In this document: piece by piece, positions 27,801 through 43,965 of the stretch
Numbering within the stretch: the stretch's first letter is position 1
Layout of the letters: the number at the start of each line of letters is the position of its first letter
Assembly (NCBI GenBank): GCA_028671895.1
Contig: CM053800.1
Span: 22,093,886 to 22,157,885, forward strand
Origin: Oenanthe sinensis
Taxonomy: Eukaryota > Streptophyta > Magnoliopsida > Apiales > Apiaceae
DNA: 64,000 nucleotides
Direction of reading: 5' to 3'
Notes under the pieces: model-generated
What the model saw: the letters and a program-made list of their open reading frames with translations, nothing else
Told to the model about the DNA's origin: nothing
Databases searched by the model: none
Position numbers and translations under genes: made by a program

Positions 27801-30800
27801 CATTTGAACATGAAAATAATTCATAACAACTTGAGACTTCATTCTTGAGTGGTTAAAACATGGAAACACCTTATAAATTCTTGTAGGATTATTCTTGGCT
27901 CATTTGAACATGAAAATAATTCATAACAACTTCTGACTTTATTCTTGACTCATTCGAACTTGGAAACAACTTCTAGCTTCATTCTTGACTCGTTTAAACA
28001 TGGAAACAACTTGTAAACTCTTTTAGGATTATTCTTCGCTCATTTGAAAATGAAAACAATTCATAACAACTTCTGACTTCATTCTTGACTCATACGAACT
28101 TGGAGACAACTTGTAGCTTCATTCTTGAGTCGTTTAAACATGGAAACAACTTGTAAACTCTTTTAGGATTATTCTTCGCTCATTTGAAAATGAAAACAAT
28201 TCATAACAACTTCTGACTTCATTCTTGACTCATTCGAGCTTGGAAACAACTTGTATATTCATTCTTCACTCATTTGAACATGGAAACAACTTGTAAACTC
28301 TTGTAGGATCATTCTTGGCTCATTTGAACATGAAAATAATTCATAACAACTTGAGACGTCATTTTTGAGTCGTTAAAACATGGATACACCTTATAAACTC
28401 TTGTAGGATTATTCTTGGCTCATTTGAACATGAAAACAATTCATAACAACTTCTGACTTCATTCTTGACTCATTCGAACTTGGAAACAACTTGTAGCTTC
28501 ATTCTTGACTCATTTGAACATGGAAACAACCTGTAAACTCTTATAGGATCATTCTTGGCTCATTTGAACATGAAAATAATTCATAACAACTTGAGACTTC
28601 ATTTTTGAGTCGTTAAAACATGGAAACACCTTATAAATTCTTGTAGGATTATTCTTGGTTCATTTAACCATGAAAATAATTCATAACAACTTCTGACTTT
28701 ATTCTTGACTCATTCGAACTTGGAAACAACTTCTAGCTTCATTCTTGACTCGTTTAAAAATGGAAACAACTTGTAAAATCTTCTAAGATTATTCTTGGCT
28801 CATTTGAACATGAAAACAATTCATAACAACTTCTGACTTCATTCTTGACTCATTCGAACTTAGAAACAACTTGTAGATTCATTCTTGACTCATTTGAAGA
28901 TGGAAACAACTTGTAAACTCTTGTAGGATCATTTTTGGCTCATTTGAACATGAAAATAATTCATAACAACTTGAGACTTCATTTTTGAGTCGTTAAAACA
29001 TGGAAACACCTTATAAACTCTTGTAGGATTATTCTTGGCTCATTTGAACATGAAAATAATTCATTACAACTTCTGACTTCAATCTTTACTCATTCGAACT
29101 TGGAAACAACTTCTAGCTTCATTCTTGACTCGTTTAAACATGGAAACAACTTGTAAAATCTTCTAAGATTATTCTTGGCTCATTTGAACAAGAAAACAAT
29201 TCATAACAACTTCCGACTTCATTCTTGACTCATTCGAACTTGGAAACAACTTGTAGATTCATTCTTGACTCGTTTAAACATGGAAACAACTTGTAAACTC
29301 TTTTAGGATTATTCTTCGCTCATTTGAAAATGAAAACAATTCATAACAACTTTTGACTTCATTCTTGACTCATTCGAGCTTGGAAACAACTTGTATCTTC
29401 ATTCTTCACTCATTTGAACATGGAAACAACTTGTAAACTCTTGTAGGATCATTCTTGGCTCATTTGAACATGAAAATAATTCATAACAACTTGAGACGTC
29501 ATTTTTGAGTCGTTAAAACATGGAAACACCTTATAAACTCTTGTAGGATTATTCTTGGCTAGTTTGAACATGAAAACAATTCATAACAACTTCTGACTTC
29601 ATTCTTGACTCATTCGAACTTGGAAACAACTTGTAGCTTCATTCTTGACTCATTTAAACATGGAAACAACTTGTAAAATCTTCTAAGATTATTCTTGGCT
29701 CATTTGAACATGAAAACAATTCATAAGAACTTCTGACTTCATTCCTGACTTATTCGAGCTTGGAAACAACTTGTATCTTCATTCTTCACTCATTTGAACA
29801 TGGAAACAACTTGTAAACTCTTATAGGATCATTCTTGGCTCATTTGAACATGAAAATAATTCATAACAACTTGAGACGTCATTTTTGAGTCGTTAAAACA
29901 TGGAAACACCTTATAAACTCTTGTAGGATTATTCTTGGCTCGTTTGAACATGAAAATAATTCATAAAAACTTCTGACTTCATTCTTGACTCATTCGAACT
30001 TGGAAACAACTTGTAGCTTCATTCTTGACTCATTTGAACATGGAAACAACTTGTAAAATCTTCTAAGATTATTCTTGGCTCATTTGAACATGAAAACAAT
30101 TCATAACAACTTCTGACTTCATTCTTGACTCATTCGAACTAGGAAACAACTTGTAACTTCATTCTTGACTCATTTGAACATGGAAACAACCTGTAAACTC
30201 TTGTAGGATCATTCTTGGCTCATTTGAACATGAAAATAATTCATAACAACTTGAGACTTCATTTTTGAGTCGTTAAAACATGGAAACACCTTATAAACTC
30301 TTGTAGGATCATTCTTGGCTCATTTGAACATGAAAATAATTCATAACAACTTGAGACGTCATTTTTGAGTTGTTAAAACATGGAAACACCTTATAAATTC
30401 TTGTAGGATTATTCTTGGTTCATTTGAACATGAAAATAATTCATAACAACTTCTGACTTTATTCTTGACTCATTCGAACTTGGAAACAACTTCTAGCTTC
30501 ATTCTAGACTCGTTTAAACATGGAAACAACTTGTAAAATCTTCTAAGATTATTCTTGGCTCATTTGAACATGAAAACAATTCATAACAACTTCTGACTTC
30601 ATTCTTGACTAATTCGAACTTGGAAACAACTTGTAGATTCATTCTTGACTCATTTGAACATGGAAACAACTTGTAAACTCTTGTAGGATCATTCTTGGCT
30701 CATTTGAACATGAAAATAATTCATAACAACTTGAGACTTCATTTTTGAGTCGTTAAAACATGGAAACACCTTATAAACTCTTGTACGATTATTCTTGGCT

Positions 30801-31153
30801 CATTTGAACATGAAAATAATTCATAACAACTTCTGACTTCATTCTTGACTCATTCGAACTTGGAAACAACTTCTAGCTTCATTCTTGACTCGTTTAAACA
30901 TGGAAACAACTTGTAAAATCTTCTAAGATTATTCTTGGCTCATTTGAACATGAAAACAATTCATAACAACTTCTGACTTCATTCTTGACTCATTCGAACT
31001 TGGAAACAACTTGTAGATTCATTCTTGACTCGTTTAAACATGGAAACAACTTGTAAAATCTTTTAAGATTATTCTTGGCTCGTTTGAACATGAAAACAAT
31101 TCATAACAACTTCTGACTTCATTTTTGAGTCGTTCAAACTTGGAAACACCTTT

Positions 31154-32682
31154 TAAATAAACTCTTGTAGGATTATTCTTGGCTCATTTGAACATGAAAA
31201 CAATTCATAACAACTTCTGACTTCATTCTTGACTCATTCGAACTTGGAAACAACTTGTAGCTTCATTCTTGACTCATTTGAACATGGAAACAACTTGTAA
31301 AATCTTCTAAGATTATTCTTGGCTCATTTGAACATGAAAACAATTCATAACAACTTCTGACTTCATTCTTGACTCATTCGAACTTGGAAACAACTTGTAG
31401 CTTCATTCTTGACTCATTTGAACATGGAAACAACCTGTAAACTCTTGTAGGATCATTCTTGGCTCATTTGAACATGAAAATAATTCATAACAACTTGAGA
31501 CTTCATTTTTGAGTCGTTAAAACATGGAAACACCTTATAAATTCTTGTAGGATTATTCTTGGTTCATTTGAACATGAAAATAATTCATAACAACTTCTGA
31601 CTTTATTCTTGACTCATTCGAACTTGGAAACAACTTCTAGCTTCATTCTTGACTCGTTTAAACATGGAAACAACTTGTAAAATCTTCTAAGATTATTCTT
31701 GGCTCATTTTAACATGAAAACAATTCATAACAACTTCTGACTTCATTCTTGACTAATTCGAACTTGGAAACAACTTGTAGATTCATTCTTGACTCGTTTA
31801 AACATGGAAACAACTTGTAAAATCTTTTAAGATTATTCTTGGCTCGTTTGAACATGAAAACAATTCATAACAACTTCTGACTTCATTTTTGAGTCGTTCA
31901 AACTTGGAAACACCTTATAAATAAACTCTTGTAGGATTATTCTTGGCTCATTTGAACATGAAAACAATTCATAACAACTTCTGACTTCATTCTTGACTCA
32001 TTCGAACTTGGAAACAACTTGTAGCTTCATTCTTGACTCATTTGAACATGGAAACAACTTGTAAAATCTTCTAAGATTATTCTTGGCTCATTTGAACATG
32101 AAAACAATTCATAACAACTTCTGACTTCATTCTTGACTCATTCGAACTTGGAAACAACTTGTAGCTTCATTCTTGACTCATTTGAACATGGAAACAACCT
32201 GTAAACTCTTGTAGGATCATTCTTGGCTCATTTGAACATGAAAATAATTCATAACAACTTGAGACTTCATTTTTGAGTCGTTAAAACATGGAAACACCTT
32301 ATAAATTCTTGTAGGATTATTCTTGGTTCTTTTGAACATGAAAATAATTCATAACAACTTCTGACTTTATTCTTGACTCATTCGAACTTGGAAACAACTT
32401 CTAGCTTCATTCTTGACTCGTTTAAACATGGAAACAACTTGTAAAATCTTCTAAGATTATTCTTGGCTCATTTTAACATGAAAACAATTCATAACAACTT
32501 CTGACTTCATTCTTGACTAATTCGAACTTGGAAACAACTTGTAGATTCATTCTTGACTCGTTTAAACATGGAAACAACTTGTAAAATCTTTTAAGATTAT
32601 TCTTGGCTCGTTTGAACATGAAAACAATTCATAACAACTTCTGACTTCATTTTTGAGTCGTTCAAACTTGGAAACACCTTAT
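31154..32682. repeat. Two tandem 764/765-bp HORs
   Basis: AAATAAACTC markers at 31154, 31919 and 32683 give spacings of 765 and 764 bp; a third 764-bp spacing occurs at 34067-34831. 764 = 4 trimers (560) + 2 dimers (200) + the 4-bp TAAA insertion of the marker. Shared private words include TCATTTTAACATG and GACTAATTCGAAC in these units. Confidence 0.82.
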
Positions 32683-35600
32683 AAATAAACTCTTGTAGGA
32701 TTATTCTTGGCTCATTTGAACATGAAAACAATTCATAACAACTTCTGACTTCATTCTTGACTCATTCGAACTTGGAAACAACTTGTAGCTTCATTCTTGA
32801 CTCATTTGAACATGGAAACAACTTGTAAACTTTTGTAGGATCATTCCTGGCTCATTTGAATATGAAAATAATTCATAACAACTTGAGACTTCATTATTGA
32901 GTCGTTAAAACATGGAAACAACTTGTAAACTCTTTTAGGATTATTCTTCGCTCATTTGAAAATGAAAACAATTCATAACAACTTCTGACTTCATTCTTGA
33001 CTCATTCGAACTTGGAGACAACATGTAGCTTCATTCTTGACTCGTCTAAACATGGAAACAACTTGTAAACTCTTTTAGGATTGTTCTTCGATCATTTGAA
33101 AATGAAAACAATTCATAACAACTTCTGACTTCATTCTTGACTTATTCGAGCTTGGAAACAACTTGTATCTTCATTCTTCACTCATTTGAACATGGAAACA
33201 ACTTATAAACTCTTGTAGGATCATTCTTGGCTCATTTGAACATGAAAATAATTCATAACAACTTGAGACGTCATTTTTGAGTCGTTAAAACATGGAAACA
33301 CCTTATAAATTCTTGTAGGATTATTCTTGGTTCATTTGAACATGAAAATAATTCATAACAACTTCTGACTTTATTCTTGACTCATTCGAACTTGGAAACA
33401 ACTTCTAGCTTCATTCTAGACTCGTTTAAACATGGAAACAACTTGTAAAATCTTCTAAGATTATTCTTGGCTCATTTGAACATGAAAACAATTCATAACA
33501 ACTTCTGACTTCATTCTTGACTAATTCGAACTTGGAAACAACTTGTAGATTCATTCTTGACTCATTTGAACATGGAAACAACTTGTAAACTCTTGTAGGA
33601 TCATTCTTGGCTCATTTGAACATGAAAATAATTCATAACAACTTGAGACTTCATTTTTGGGTCGTTAAAACATGGAAACACCTTATAAACTCTTGTAGGA
33701 TTATTCTTGGCTCATTTGAACATGAAAATAATTCATAACAACTTCTGACTTCATTCTTGACTCATTCGAACTTGGAAACAACTTCTAGCTTCATTCTTGA
33801 CTCGTTTAAACATGGAAACAACTTGTAAAATCTTCTAAGATTATTCTTGGCTCATTTGAACATGAAAACAATTCATAACAACTTCTGACTTCATTCTTGA
33901 CTCATTCGAACTTGGAAACAACTTGTAGATTCATTCTTGACTCGTTTAAACATGGAAACAACTTGTAAAATCTTTTAAGATTATTCTTGGCTCGTTTGAA
34001 CATGAAAACAATTCATAACAACTTCTGACTTCATTTTTGAGTCGTTCAAACTTGGAAACACCTTATAAATAAACTCTTGTAGGATTATTCTTGGCTCATT
34101 TGAACATGAAAACAATTCATAACAACTTCTGACTTCATTCTTGACTCATTCGAACTTGGAAACAACTTGTAGCTTCATTCTTGACTCATTTGAACATGGA
34201 AACAACTTGTAAAATCTTCTAAGATTATTCTTGGCTCATTTGAACATGAAAACAATTCATAACAACTTCTGACTTCATTCTTGACTCATTCGAACTTGGA
34301 AACAACTTGTAGCTTCATTCTTGACTCATTTGAACATGGAAACAACCTGTAAACTCTTGTAGGATTATTCTTGGCTCATTTGAACATGAAAATAATTCAT
34401 AACAACTTGAGACTTCATTTTTGAGTCGTTAAAACATGGAAACACCTTATAAATTCTTGTAGGATTATTCTTGGTTCATTTGAACATGAAAATAATTCAT
34501 AACAACTTCTGACTTTATTCTTGACTCATTCGAACTTGGAAACAACTTCTAGCTTCATTCTTGACTCGTTTAAACATGGAAACAACTTGTAAAATCTTCT
34601 AAGATTATTCTTGGCTCATTTTAACATGAAAACAATTCATAACAACTTCTGACTTCATTCTTGACTAATTCGAACTTGGAAACAACTTGTAGATTCATTC
34701 TTGACTCGTTTAAACATGGAAACAACTTGTAAAATCTTTTAAGATTATTCTTGGCTCGTTTGAACATGAAAACAATTCATAACAACTTCTGACTTCATTT
34801 TTGAGTCGTTCAAACTTGGAAACACCTTATAAATAAACTCTTGTAGGATTATTCTTGGCTCATTTGAACATGAAAACAATTCATAACAACTTCTGACTTC
34901 ATTCTTGACTCATTCGAACTTGGAAACAACTTGTAGCTTCATTCTTGACTCATTTGAACATGGAAACAACTTGTAAAATCTTCTAAGATTATTCTTGGCT
35001 CATTTGAACATGAAAACAATTCATAACAACTTCTGACTTCATTCTTGACTCATTCGAACTTGGAAACAACTTGTAGCTTCATTCTTGACTCATTTGAACA
35101 TGGAAACAACCTGTAAACTCTTGTAGGATCATTCTTGGCTCATTTGAACATGAAAATAATTCATAACAACTTGAGACTTCATTTTTGAGTCGTTAAAACA
35201 TGGAAACACCTTATAAATTCTTGTAGGATTATTCTTGGTTCATTTGAACATGAAAATAATTCATAACAACTTCTGACTTTATTCTTGACTCATTCGAACT
35301 TGGAAACAACTTCTAGCTTCATTCTTGACTCGTTTAAACATGGAAATAACTTGTAAAATCTTCTAAGATTATTCTTGGCTCATTTGAACATGAAAACAAT
35401 TCATAACAACTTCTGACTTCATTCTTGACTCATTCGAACTTGGAAACAACTTGTAGATTCATTCTTGACTCATTTGAACATGGAAACAACTTGTAAACTC
35501 TTGTAGGATCATTCTTGGCTCATTCGAACATGAAAATAATTCATAACAACTTGAGACTTCATTTTTGAGTCGTTAAAACATGGAAACACCTTATAAACTC

Positions 35601-36113
35601 TTGTAGGATTATTCTTGGCTCATTTGAACATGAAAATAATTCATAACAACTTCTGACTTCATTCTTGACTCATTCAAACTTGGAAACAACTTCTAGCTTC
35701 ATTCTTGACTCGTTTAAACATGAAACAACTTGTAAAATCTTCTAAGATTATTCTTGGCTCATTTGAACATGAAAACAATTCATAACAACTTCTGACTTCA
35801 TTCTTGACTCATTCGAACTTGGAAACAACTTCTAGCTTCATTCTTGACTCGTTTAAACATGGAAACAACTTGTAAAATCTTCTAAGATTATTCTTGGCTC
35901 ATTTGAACATGAAAACAATTCATAACCACTTCCGACTTCATTCTTGACTCATTCGAACTTGGAAACAACTTGTAGATTCATTCTTGACTCGTTTAAACAT
36001 GGAAACAACTTGTAAAATCTTTTAAGATTATTCTTGGCTTGTTTGAACATGAAAACAATTCATAACAACTTCTGACTTCATTTTTCAGTCGTTCAAACAT
36101 GGAAACACCTTAT

Positions 36114-37874
36114 AAATAAACTCTTGTAGGATTATTCTTGGCTCATTTGAACATGAAAACAATTCATAACAACTTCTGACTTCATTCTTGACTCATTCGA
36201 ACTTGGAAACAACTTGTAGCTTCATTCTTGACTCATTTGAACATGGAAACAACTTGTAAACTCTTGTAGGATCATTCTTGGCTCATTTGAACATTAAAAA
36301 TAATTCATAACAACTTGAGACGTCATTTTTGACTCGTTAAAACATGGAAACACCTTATAAACTCTTGTAGGTTCTTGGCTCATTTGAACATGAAAACAAT
36401 TCATGACAACTTCTGACTTCATTCTTGACTCATTCGAACTTGGAAAAAACTTGTAGCTTCATTCTTGACTCATTTGAACATGGAAACAACTTGTAAACTT
36501 TTGTAGGATCATTCCTGGCTCATTTGAATATGAAAATAATTCATTCCAACTTGAGACTTCATTATTGAGTCGTTAAAACATGGAAACACCTTATAAATTC
36601 TAGTAGGATTATTCTTGGCTCATTTGAACATGAAAATAATTCATAACAACTTCTGACTTTATTCTTGACTCATTCGAACTTGGAAACAACTTCTAGCTTC
36701 ATTCTTGACTCGTTTAAACATGGAAACAACTTGTAAACTCTTTTAGGATTATTCTTCGCTCATTTGAAAATGAAAACAATTCATAACAACTTCTGACTTC
36801 ATTCTTGACTCATTCGAACTTGGAGACAACATGTAGCTTCATTCTTGACTCGTCTAAACATGGAAACAACTTGTAAACTCTTTTAGGATTATTCTTCGAT
36901 CATTTGAAAATGAAAACAATTCATAACAACTTCTGACTTCATTCTTGACTTATTCGAGCTTGGAAACAACTTGTATATTCATTCTTCACTCATTTGAACA
37001 TGGAAACAACTTATAAACTCTTGTAGGATCATTCTTGGCTCATTTGAACATGAAAATAATTCATAACAACTTGAGACGTCATTTTTGAGTCGTTAAAACA
37101 TGGAAACACCTTATAAACTCTTGTAGGATTATTCTTGGCTCGTTTGAACATGAAAATAATTCATAACAACTTCTGACTTCATTCTTGACTCATTCGAACT
37201 TGGAAACAACTTGTAGATTCATTCTTGACTCATTTGAACATGGAAATAACTTGTAAAATCTTCTAAGATTATTCTTGGGTCATTTGAACATGAAAACAAT
37301 TCATAACAACTTCTGACTTCATTCTTGACTAATTCGAACTTGGAAACAACTTGTAGATTCATTCTTGACTCATTTGAACATGGAAACAACTTGTAAACTC
37401 TTGTAGGATCATTCTTGGCTCATTTGAACATGAAAAAAATTCATAGCAACTTGAGACTTCATTTTTGAGTCGTTAAAACATGGAAACACCTTATAAACTC
37501 TTGTAGGATTATTCTTGGCTCATTTGAACATGAAAATAATTCATAACAACTTCTGACTTCATTCTTGACTCATTCGAACTTGGAAACAACTTCTAGCTTC
37601 ATTCTTGACTCGTTTAAACATGGAAACAACTTGTAAAATCTTCTAAGATTATTCTTGGTTTATTTGAACATGAAAACAATTCATAACAACTTCTGACTTC
37701 ATTCTTGACTCATTCGAACTTGGAAACAACTTGTAGATTCATTCTTGACTCGTTTAAACATGGAAACAACTTGTAAAATCTTTTAAGATTATTCTTGGCT
37801 CGTTTGAACATGAAAACAATTCATAACAACTTCTGACTTCATTTTTGAGTCGTTCAAACATGGAAACACCTTAT
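36114..37874. repeat. 1,761-bp HOR segment, copy 1 (4,947-bp offset pair)
   Basis: The marker interval 36114-37875 is 1,761 bp, the same as 41061-42822. All markers checked in the two segments are offset by 4,947 bp: the one-base deletion in ACATGAAACAACTT (35721/40668), the 4-bp deletion in TGTAGGTTCTTGG (36366/41313), TTCAGTCGTTC, and CGTCTAAACATGG. The homologous region is larger than this interval, roughly 35.7-37.9 kb. Confidence 0.8.
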
Positions 37875-40800
37875 AAATAAACTCTTGTAGGATTATTCTT
37901 GGCTCATTTGAACATGAAAACAATTCATAACAACTTCTGACTTCATTCTTGACTCATTCGAACTTGGAAACAACTTGTAGCTTCATTCTTGACTCATTTG
38001 AACATGGAAACAACCTGTAAACTCTTGTAGGATTATTCTTGGCTCATTTGAACATGAAAACAATTCATAACAACTTCTGACTTCATTCTTGACTCATTCG
38101 AACTTGGAAACAACTTGTAGCTTCATTCTTGACTCATTTGAACATGGAAACAACCTGTAAACTCTTGTAGGATCATTCTTGGCTCATTTGAACATGAAAA
38201 TAATTCATAACAACTTGAGACTTCATTTTTGAGTCGTTAAAACATGGAAACACCTTATAAATTCTTGTAGGATTATTCTTGGTTCATTTGAACATGAAAA
38301 TAATTCATAACAACTTCTGACTTCATTCCTGACTCATTCGAACTTGGAAACAACTTGTAGCTTCATTCTTGACTCATTTGAACATGGAAACAACTTGTAA
38401 AATCTTCTAAGATTATTCTTGGCTCATTTGAACATGAAAACAATTCATAACAACTTCTGACTTCATTCTTGACTCATTCGAACTTGGAAACAACTTGTAG
38501 CTTCATTCTTGACTCATTTGAACATGGAAACAACCTGTAAACTCTTGTAGGATCATTCTTGGCTCATTTGAACATGAAAATAATTCATAACAACTTGAGA
38601 CTTCATTTTTGAGTCGTTAAAACATGGAAACACCTTATAAATTCTTGTAGGATTATTCTTGGTTCATTTGAACATGAAAATAATTCATAACAACTTCTGA
38701 CTTTATTCTTGACTCATTCGAACTTGGAAACAACTTCTAGCTTCATTCTTGACTCGTTTAAACATGGAAATAACTTGTAAAATCTTCTAAGATTATTCTT
38801 GGCTCATTTGAACATGAAAACAATTCATAACAACTTCTGACTTCATTCTTGACTCATTCGAACTTGGAAACAACTTGTAGATTCATTCTTGACTCATTTG
38901 AACATGGAAACAACTTGTAAACTCTTGTAGGATCATTCTTGGCTCATTCGAACATGAAAATAATTCATAACAACTTGAGACTTCATTTTTGAGTCGTTAA
39001 AACATGGAAACACCTTATAAACTCTTGTAGGATTATTCTTGGCTCATTTGAACATGAAAATAATTCATAACAACTTCTGACTTCATTCTTGACTCATTCA
39101 AACTTGGAAACAACTTCTAGCTTCATTCTTGACTCGTTTAAACATGAAACAACTTGTAAAATCTTCTAAGATTATTCTTGGCTCATTTGAACATGAAAAC
39201 AATTCATAACAACTTCTGACTTCATTCTTGACTCATTCGAACTTGGAAACAACTTGTAGCTTCATTCTTGACTCATTTGAACATGGAAACAACCTGTAAA
39301 CTCTTGTAGGATCATTCTTGGCTCATTTGAACATGAAAATAATTCATAACAACTTGAGACTTCATTTTTGAGTCGTTAAAACATGGAAACACCTTATAAA
39401 TTCTTGTAGGATTATTCTTGGTTCATTTGAACATGAAAATAATTCATAACAACTTCTGACTTTATTCTTGACTCATTCGAACTTGGAAACAACTTCTAGC
39501 TTCATTCTTGACTCGTTTAAACATGGAAACAACTTGTAAACTCTTGTAGGATTATTCTTGGCTCATTTGAACATGAAAATAATTCATAACAACTTCTGAC
39601 TTCATTCTTGACTCATTCGAACTTGGAAACAACTTCTAGTTTCATTCTTGACTCGTTTAAACATGGAAACAACTTGTAAAATCTTCTAAGATTATTCTTG
39701 GTTTATTTGAACATGAAAACAATTCATAACAACTTCTGACTTCATTCTTGACTCATTCGAACTTGGAAACAACTTGTAGATTCATTCTTGACTCGTTTAA
39801 ACATGGAAACAACTTGTAAAATCTTTTAAGATTATTCTTGGCTCGTTTGAACATGAAAATAATTCATAACAACTTGAGACTTCATTTTTGAGTCGTTAAA
39901 ACATGGAAACACCTTATAAATTCTTGTAGGATTATTCTTGGCTTATTTGAACATGAAAATAATTCATAACAACTTCTGACTTCATTCTTGACTCATTCGA
40001 ACTTGGAAACAACTTCTAGCTTCATTCTTGACTCGTTTAAACATGGAAACAACTTGTAAAATCTTTTAAGATTATTCTTGGCTCGTTCGAACATGAAAAC
40101 AATTCATAACAACTTCTGACTTCATTTTTGAGTCGTTCAAACATGGAAACACCTTATAAATAAACTCTTGTAGGATTATTCTTGGCTCATTTGAACATGA
40201 AAACAATTCATAACAACTTCTGACTTCATTCTTGACTCATTCGAACTTGGAAACAACTTGTAGCTTCATTCTTGACTCATTTGAACATGGAAACAACTTG
40301 TAAAATCTTCTAAGATTATTCTTGGCTCATTTGAACATGAAAACAATTTATAACAACTTCTGACTTCATTCTTGACTCATTCGAACTTGGAAACAACTTG
40401 TAGCTTCATTCTTGACTCATTTGAACATGGGAACAACCTGTAAACTCTTGTAGGATCATTCTTGGCTCATTTGAACATGAAAATAATTCATAACAACTTG
40501 AGACTTCATTTTTGAGTCGTTAAAACATGGAAACACCTTATAAATTCTTGTAGGATTATTCTTGGTTCATTTGAACATGAAAATAATTCATAACAACTTC
40601 TGACTTTATTCTTGACTTATTCGAACTTGGAAACAACTTCTAGCTTCATTCTTGACTCGTTTAAACATGAAACAACTTGTAAAATCTTCTAAGATTATTC
40701 TTGGCTCATTTGAACATGAAAACAATTCATAACAACTTCTGACTTCATTCTTGACTCATTCGAACTTGGAAACAACTTCTAGCTTCATTCTTGACTCGTT

Positions 40801-41060
40801 TAAACATGGAAACAACTTGTAAAATCTTCTAAGATTATTCTTGGCTCATTTAAACATGAAAACAATTCATAACAACTTCCGACTTCATTCTTGACTCATT
40901 CGAACTTGGAAACAACTTGTAGATTCATTCTTGACTCGTTTAAACATGGAAACAACTTGTAAAATCTTTTAAGATTATTCTTGGCTTGTTTGAACATGAA
41001 AACAATTCATAACAACTTCTGACTTCATTTTTCAGTCGTTCAAACATGGAAACACCTTAT

Positions 41061-42821
41061 AAATAAACTCTTGTAGGATTATTCTTGGCTCATTTGAACA
41101 TGAAAACAATTCATAACAACTTCTGACTTCATTCTTGACTCATTCGAACTTGGAAACAACTTGTAGCTTCATTCTTGACTCATTTGAACATGGAAACAAC
41201 TTGTAAACTCTTGTAGGATCATTCTTGGCTCATTTGAACATTAAAAATAATTCATAACAACTTGAGACGTCATTTTTGACTCGTTAAAACATGGAAACAC
41301 CTTATAAACTCTTGTAGGTTCTTGGCTCATTTGAACATGAAAACAATTCATGACAACTTCTGACTTCATTCTTGACTCATTCGAACTTGGAAAAAACTTG
41401 TAGCTTCATTCTTGACTCATTTGAACATGGAAACAACTTGTAAACTTTTGTAGGATCATTCCTGGCTCATTTGAATATGAAAATAATTCATAACAACTTG
41501 AGACTTCATTATTGAGTCGTTAAAACATGGAAACACCTTATAAATTCTAGTAGGATTATTCTTGGCTCATTTGAACATGAAAATAATTCATAACAACTTC
41601 TGACTTTATTCTTGACTCATTCGAACTTGGAAACAACTTCTAGCTTCATTCTTGATTCGTTTAAACATGGAAACAACTTGTAAACTCTTTTAGGATTATT
41701 CTTCGCTCATTTGAAAATGAAAACAATTCATAACAACTTCTGACTTCATTCTTGACTCATTCGAACTTGGAGACAACATGTAGCTTCATTCTTGACTCGT
41801 CTAAACATGGAAACAACTTGTAAACTCTTTTAGGATTATTCTTCGATCATTTGAAAATGAAAACAATTCATAACAACTTCTGACTTCATTCTTGACTTAT
41901 TCGAGCTTGGAAACAACTTGTATATTCATTCTTCACTCATTTGAACATGGAAACAACTTATAAACTCTTGTAGGATCATTCTTGGCTCATTTGAACATGA
42001 AAATAATTCATAACAACTTGAGACGTCATTTTTGAGTCGTTAAAACATGGAAACACCTTATAAACTCTTGTAGGATTATTCTTGGCTCGTTTGAACATGA
42101 AAATAATTCATAACAACTTCTGACTTTTTTCTTGACTCATTCGAACTTGGAAACAACTTCTAGCTTCATTCTTGACTCGTTTAAACATGGAAACAACTTG
42201 TAAAATCTTCTAAGATTATTCTTGGCTCATTTGAACATGAAAACAATTCATAACAACTTCTGACTTCATTCTTGACTAATTCGAACTTGGAAACAACTTG
42301 TAGATTCATTCTTGACTCATTTGAACATGGAAACAACTTGTAAACTCTTGTAGGATCATTCTTGGCTCATTTGAACATGAAAATAATTCATAGCAACTTG
42401 AGACTTCATTTTTGAGTCGTTAAAACATGGAAACACCTTATAAACTCTTGTAGGATTATTCTTGGCTCATTTGAACATGAAAATAATTCATAACAACTTC
42501 TGACTTCATTCTTGACTCATTCGAACTTGGAAACAACTTCTAGCTTCATTCTTGACTCGTTTAAACATGGAAACAACTTGTAAAATCTTCTAAGATTATT
42601 CTTAATTTATTTGAACATGAAAACAATTCATAACAACTTCTGACTTCATTCTTGACTCATTCGAACTTGGAAACAACTTGTAGATTCATTCTTGACTCGT
42701 TTAAACATGGAAACAACTTGTAAAATCTTTTAAGATTATTCTTGGCTCGTTTGAACATGAAAACAATTCATAACAACTTCTGACTTCATTTTTGAGTCGT
42801 TCAAACATGGAAACACCTTAT
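41061..42821. repeat. 1,761-bp HOR segment, copy 2 (4,947-bp offset pair)
   Basis: Second copy of the segment at 36114-37874. A few differences are visible (for example CTTTTTTCTTGAC near 42124, CTTAATTTATTTG near 42602), so this duplication is older than the 3,335-bp one in zone 1. Confidence 0.8.
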
Positions 42822-43965
42822 AAATAAACTCTTGTAGGATTATTCTTGGCTCATTTGAACATGAAAACAATTCATAACAACTTCTGACTTCATTCTTGAC
42901 TCATTCGAACTTGGAAACAACTTCTAGCTTCATTCTTGACTCGTTTAAACATGGAAACAACTTGTAAAATCTTCTAAGATTATTCTTGGCTCATTTGAAC
43001 ATGAAAACAATTCATAACAACTTCTAACTTCATTCTTGACTAATTCGAACTTGGAAACAACTTGTAGATTCATTCTTGACTCATTTGAACATGGAAACAA
43101 CTTGTAAACTCTTGTAGGATCATTCTTGGCTCATTTGAACATGAAAATAATTCATAACAACTTGAGACTTCATTTTTGAGTCGTTAAAACATGGAAACAC
43201 CTTATAAACTCTTGTAGGATTATTCTTGGCTCATTTGAACATGAAAACAATTCATAACAACTTCTGACTTCATTCTTGACTCATTCGAACTTGGAAACAA
43301 CTTGTAGCTTCATTCTTGACTCATTTGAACATGGAAACAACTTGTAAAATCTTCTAAGATTATTCTTGGCTCATTTGAACATGAAAACAATTCATAACAA
43401 CTTCTGACTTCATTCTTGACTCATTCGAACTTGGAAACAACTTGTAGCTTCATTCTTGACTCGTTTAAACATGGAAACAACCTGTAAACACTTGTAAGAT
43501 CATTCTTGGCTCGTTTGAACATGAAAATAATTCATAACAACTTGAGACTTCATTTTTGAGTCGTTAAAACATGGAAACACCTTATAAATTCTTGTAGGAT
43601 TATTCTTGGCTCATTTGAACATGAAAATAATTCATAACAACTTCTGACTTCATTCTTGACTCATTCGTACTTGGAAACAACTTCTAGCTTCATTCTTGAC
43701 TCGTTTAAACATGGAAACAACTTGTAAAACCTTCTAAGATTATTCTTGGCTCATTTGAACATGAAAACAATTCATAACAACTTCTGACTTCATTCTTGAC
43801 TCATTCGTACTTGGAAATAACTTGTAGATTCATTCTTGACTCGTTTAAACATGGAAACAACTTGTAAAATCTTTTAAGATTATTCTTGGCTCGTTCGAAC
43901 ATGAAAACAATTCATAACAACTTCTGACTTCATTTTTGAGTCGTTCAAACATGGAAACACCTTAT

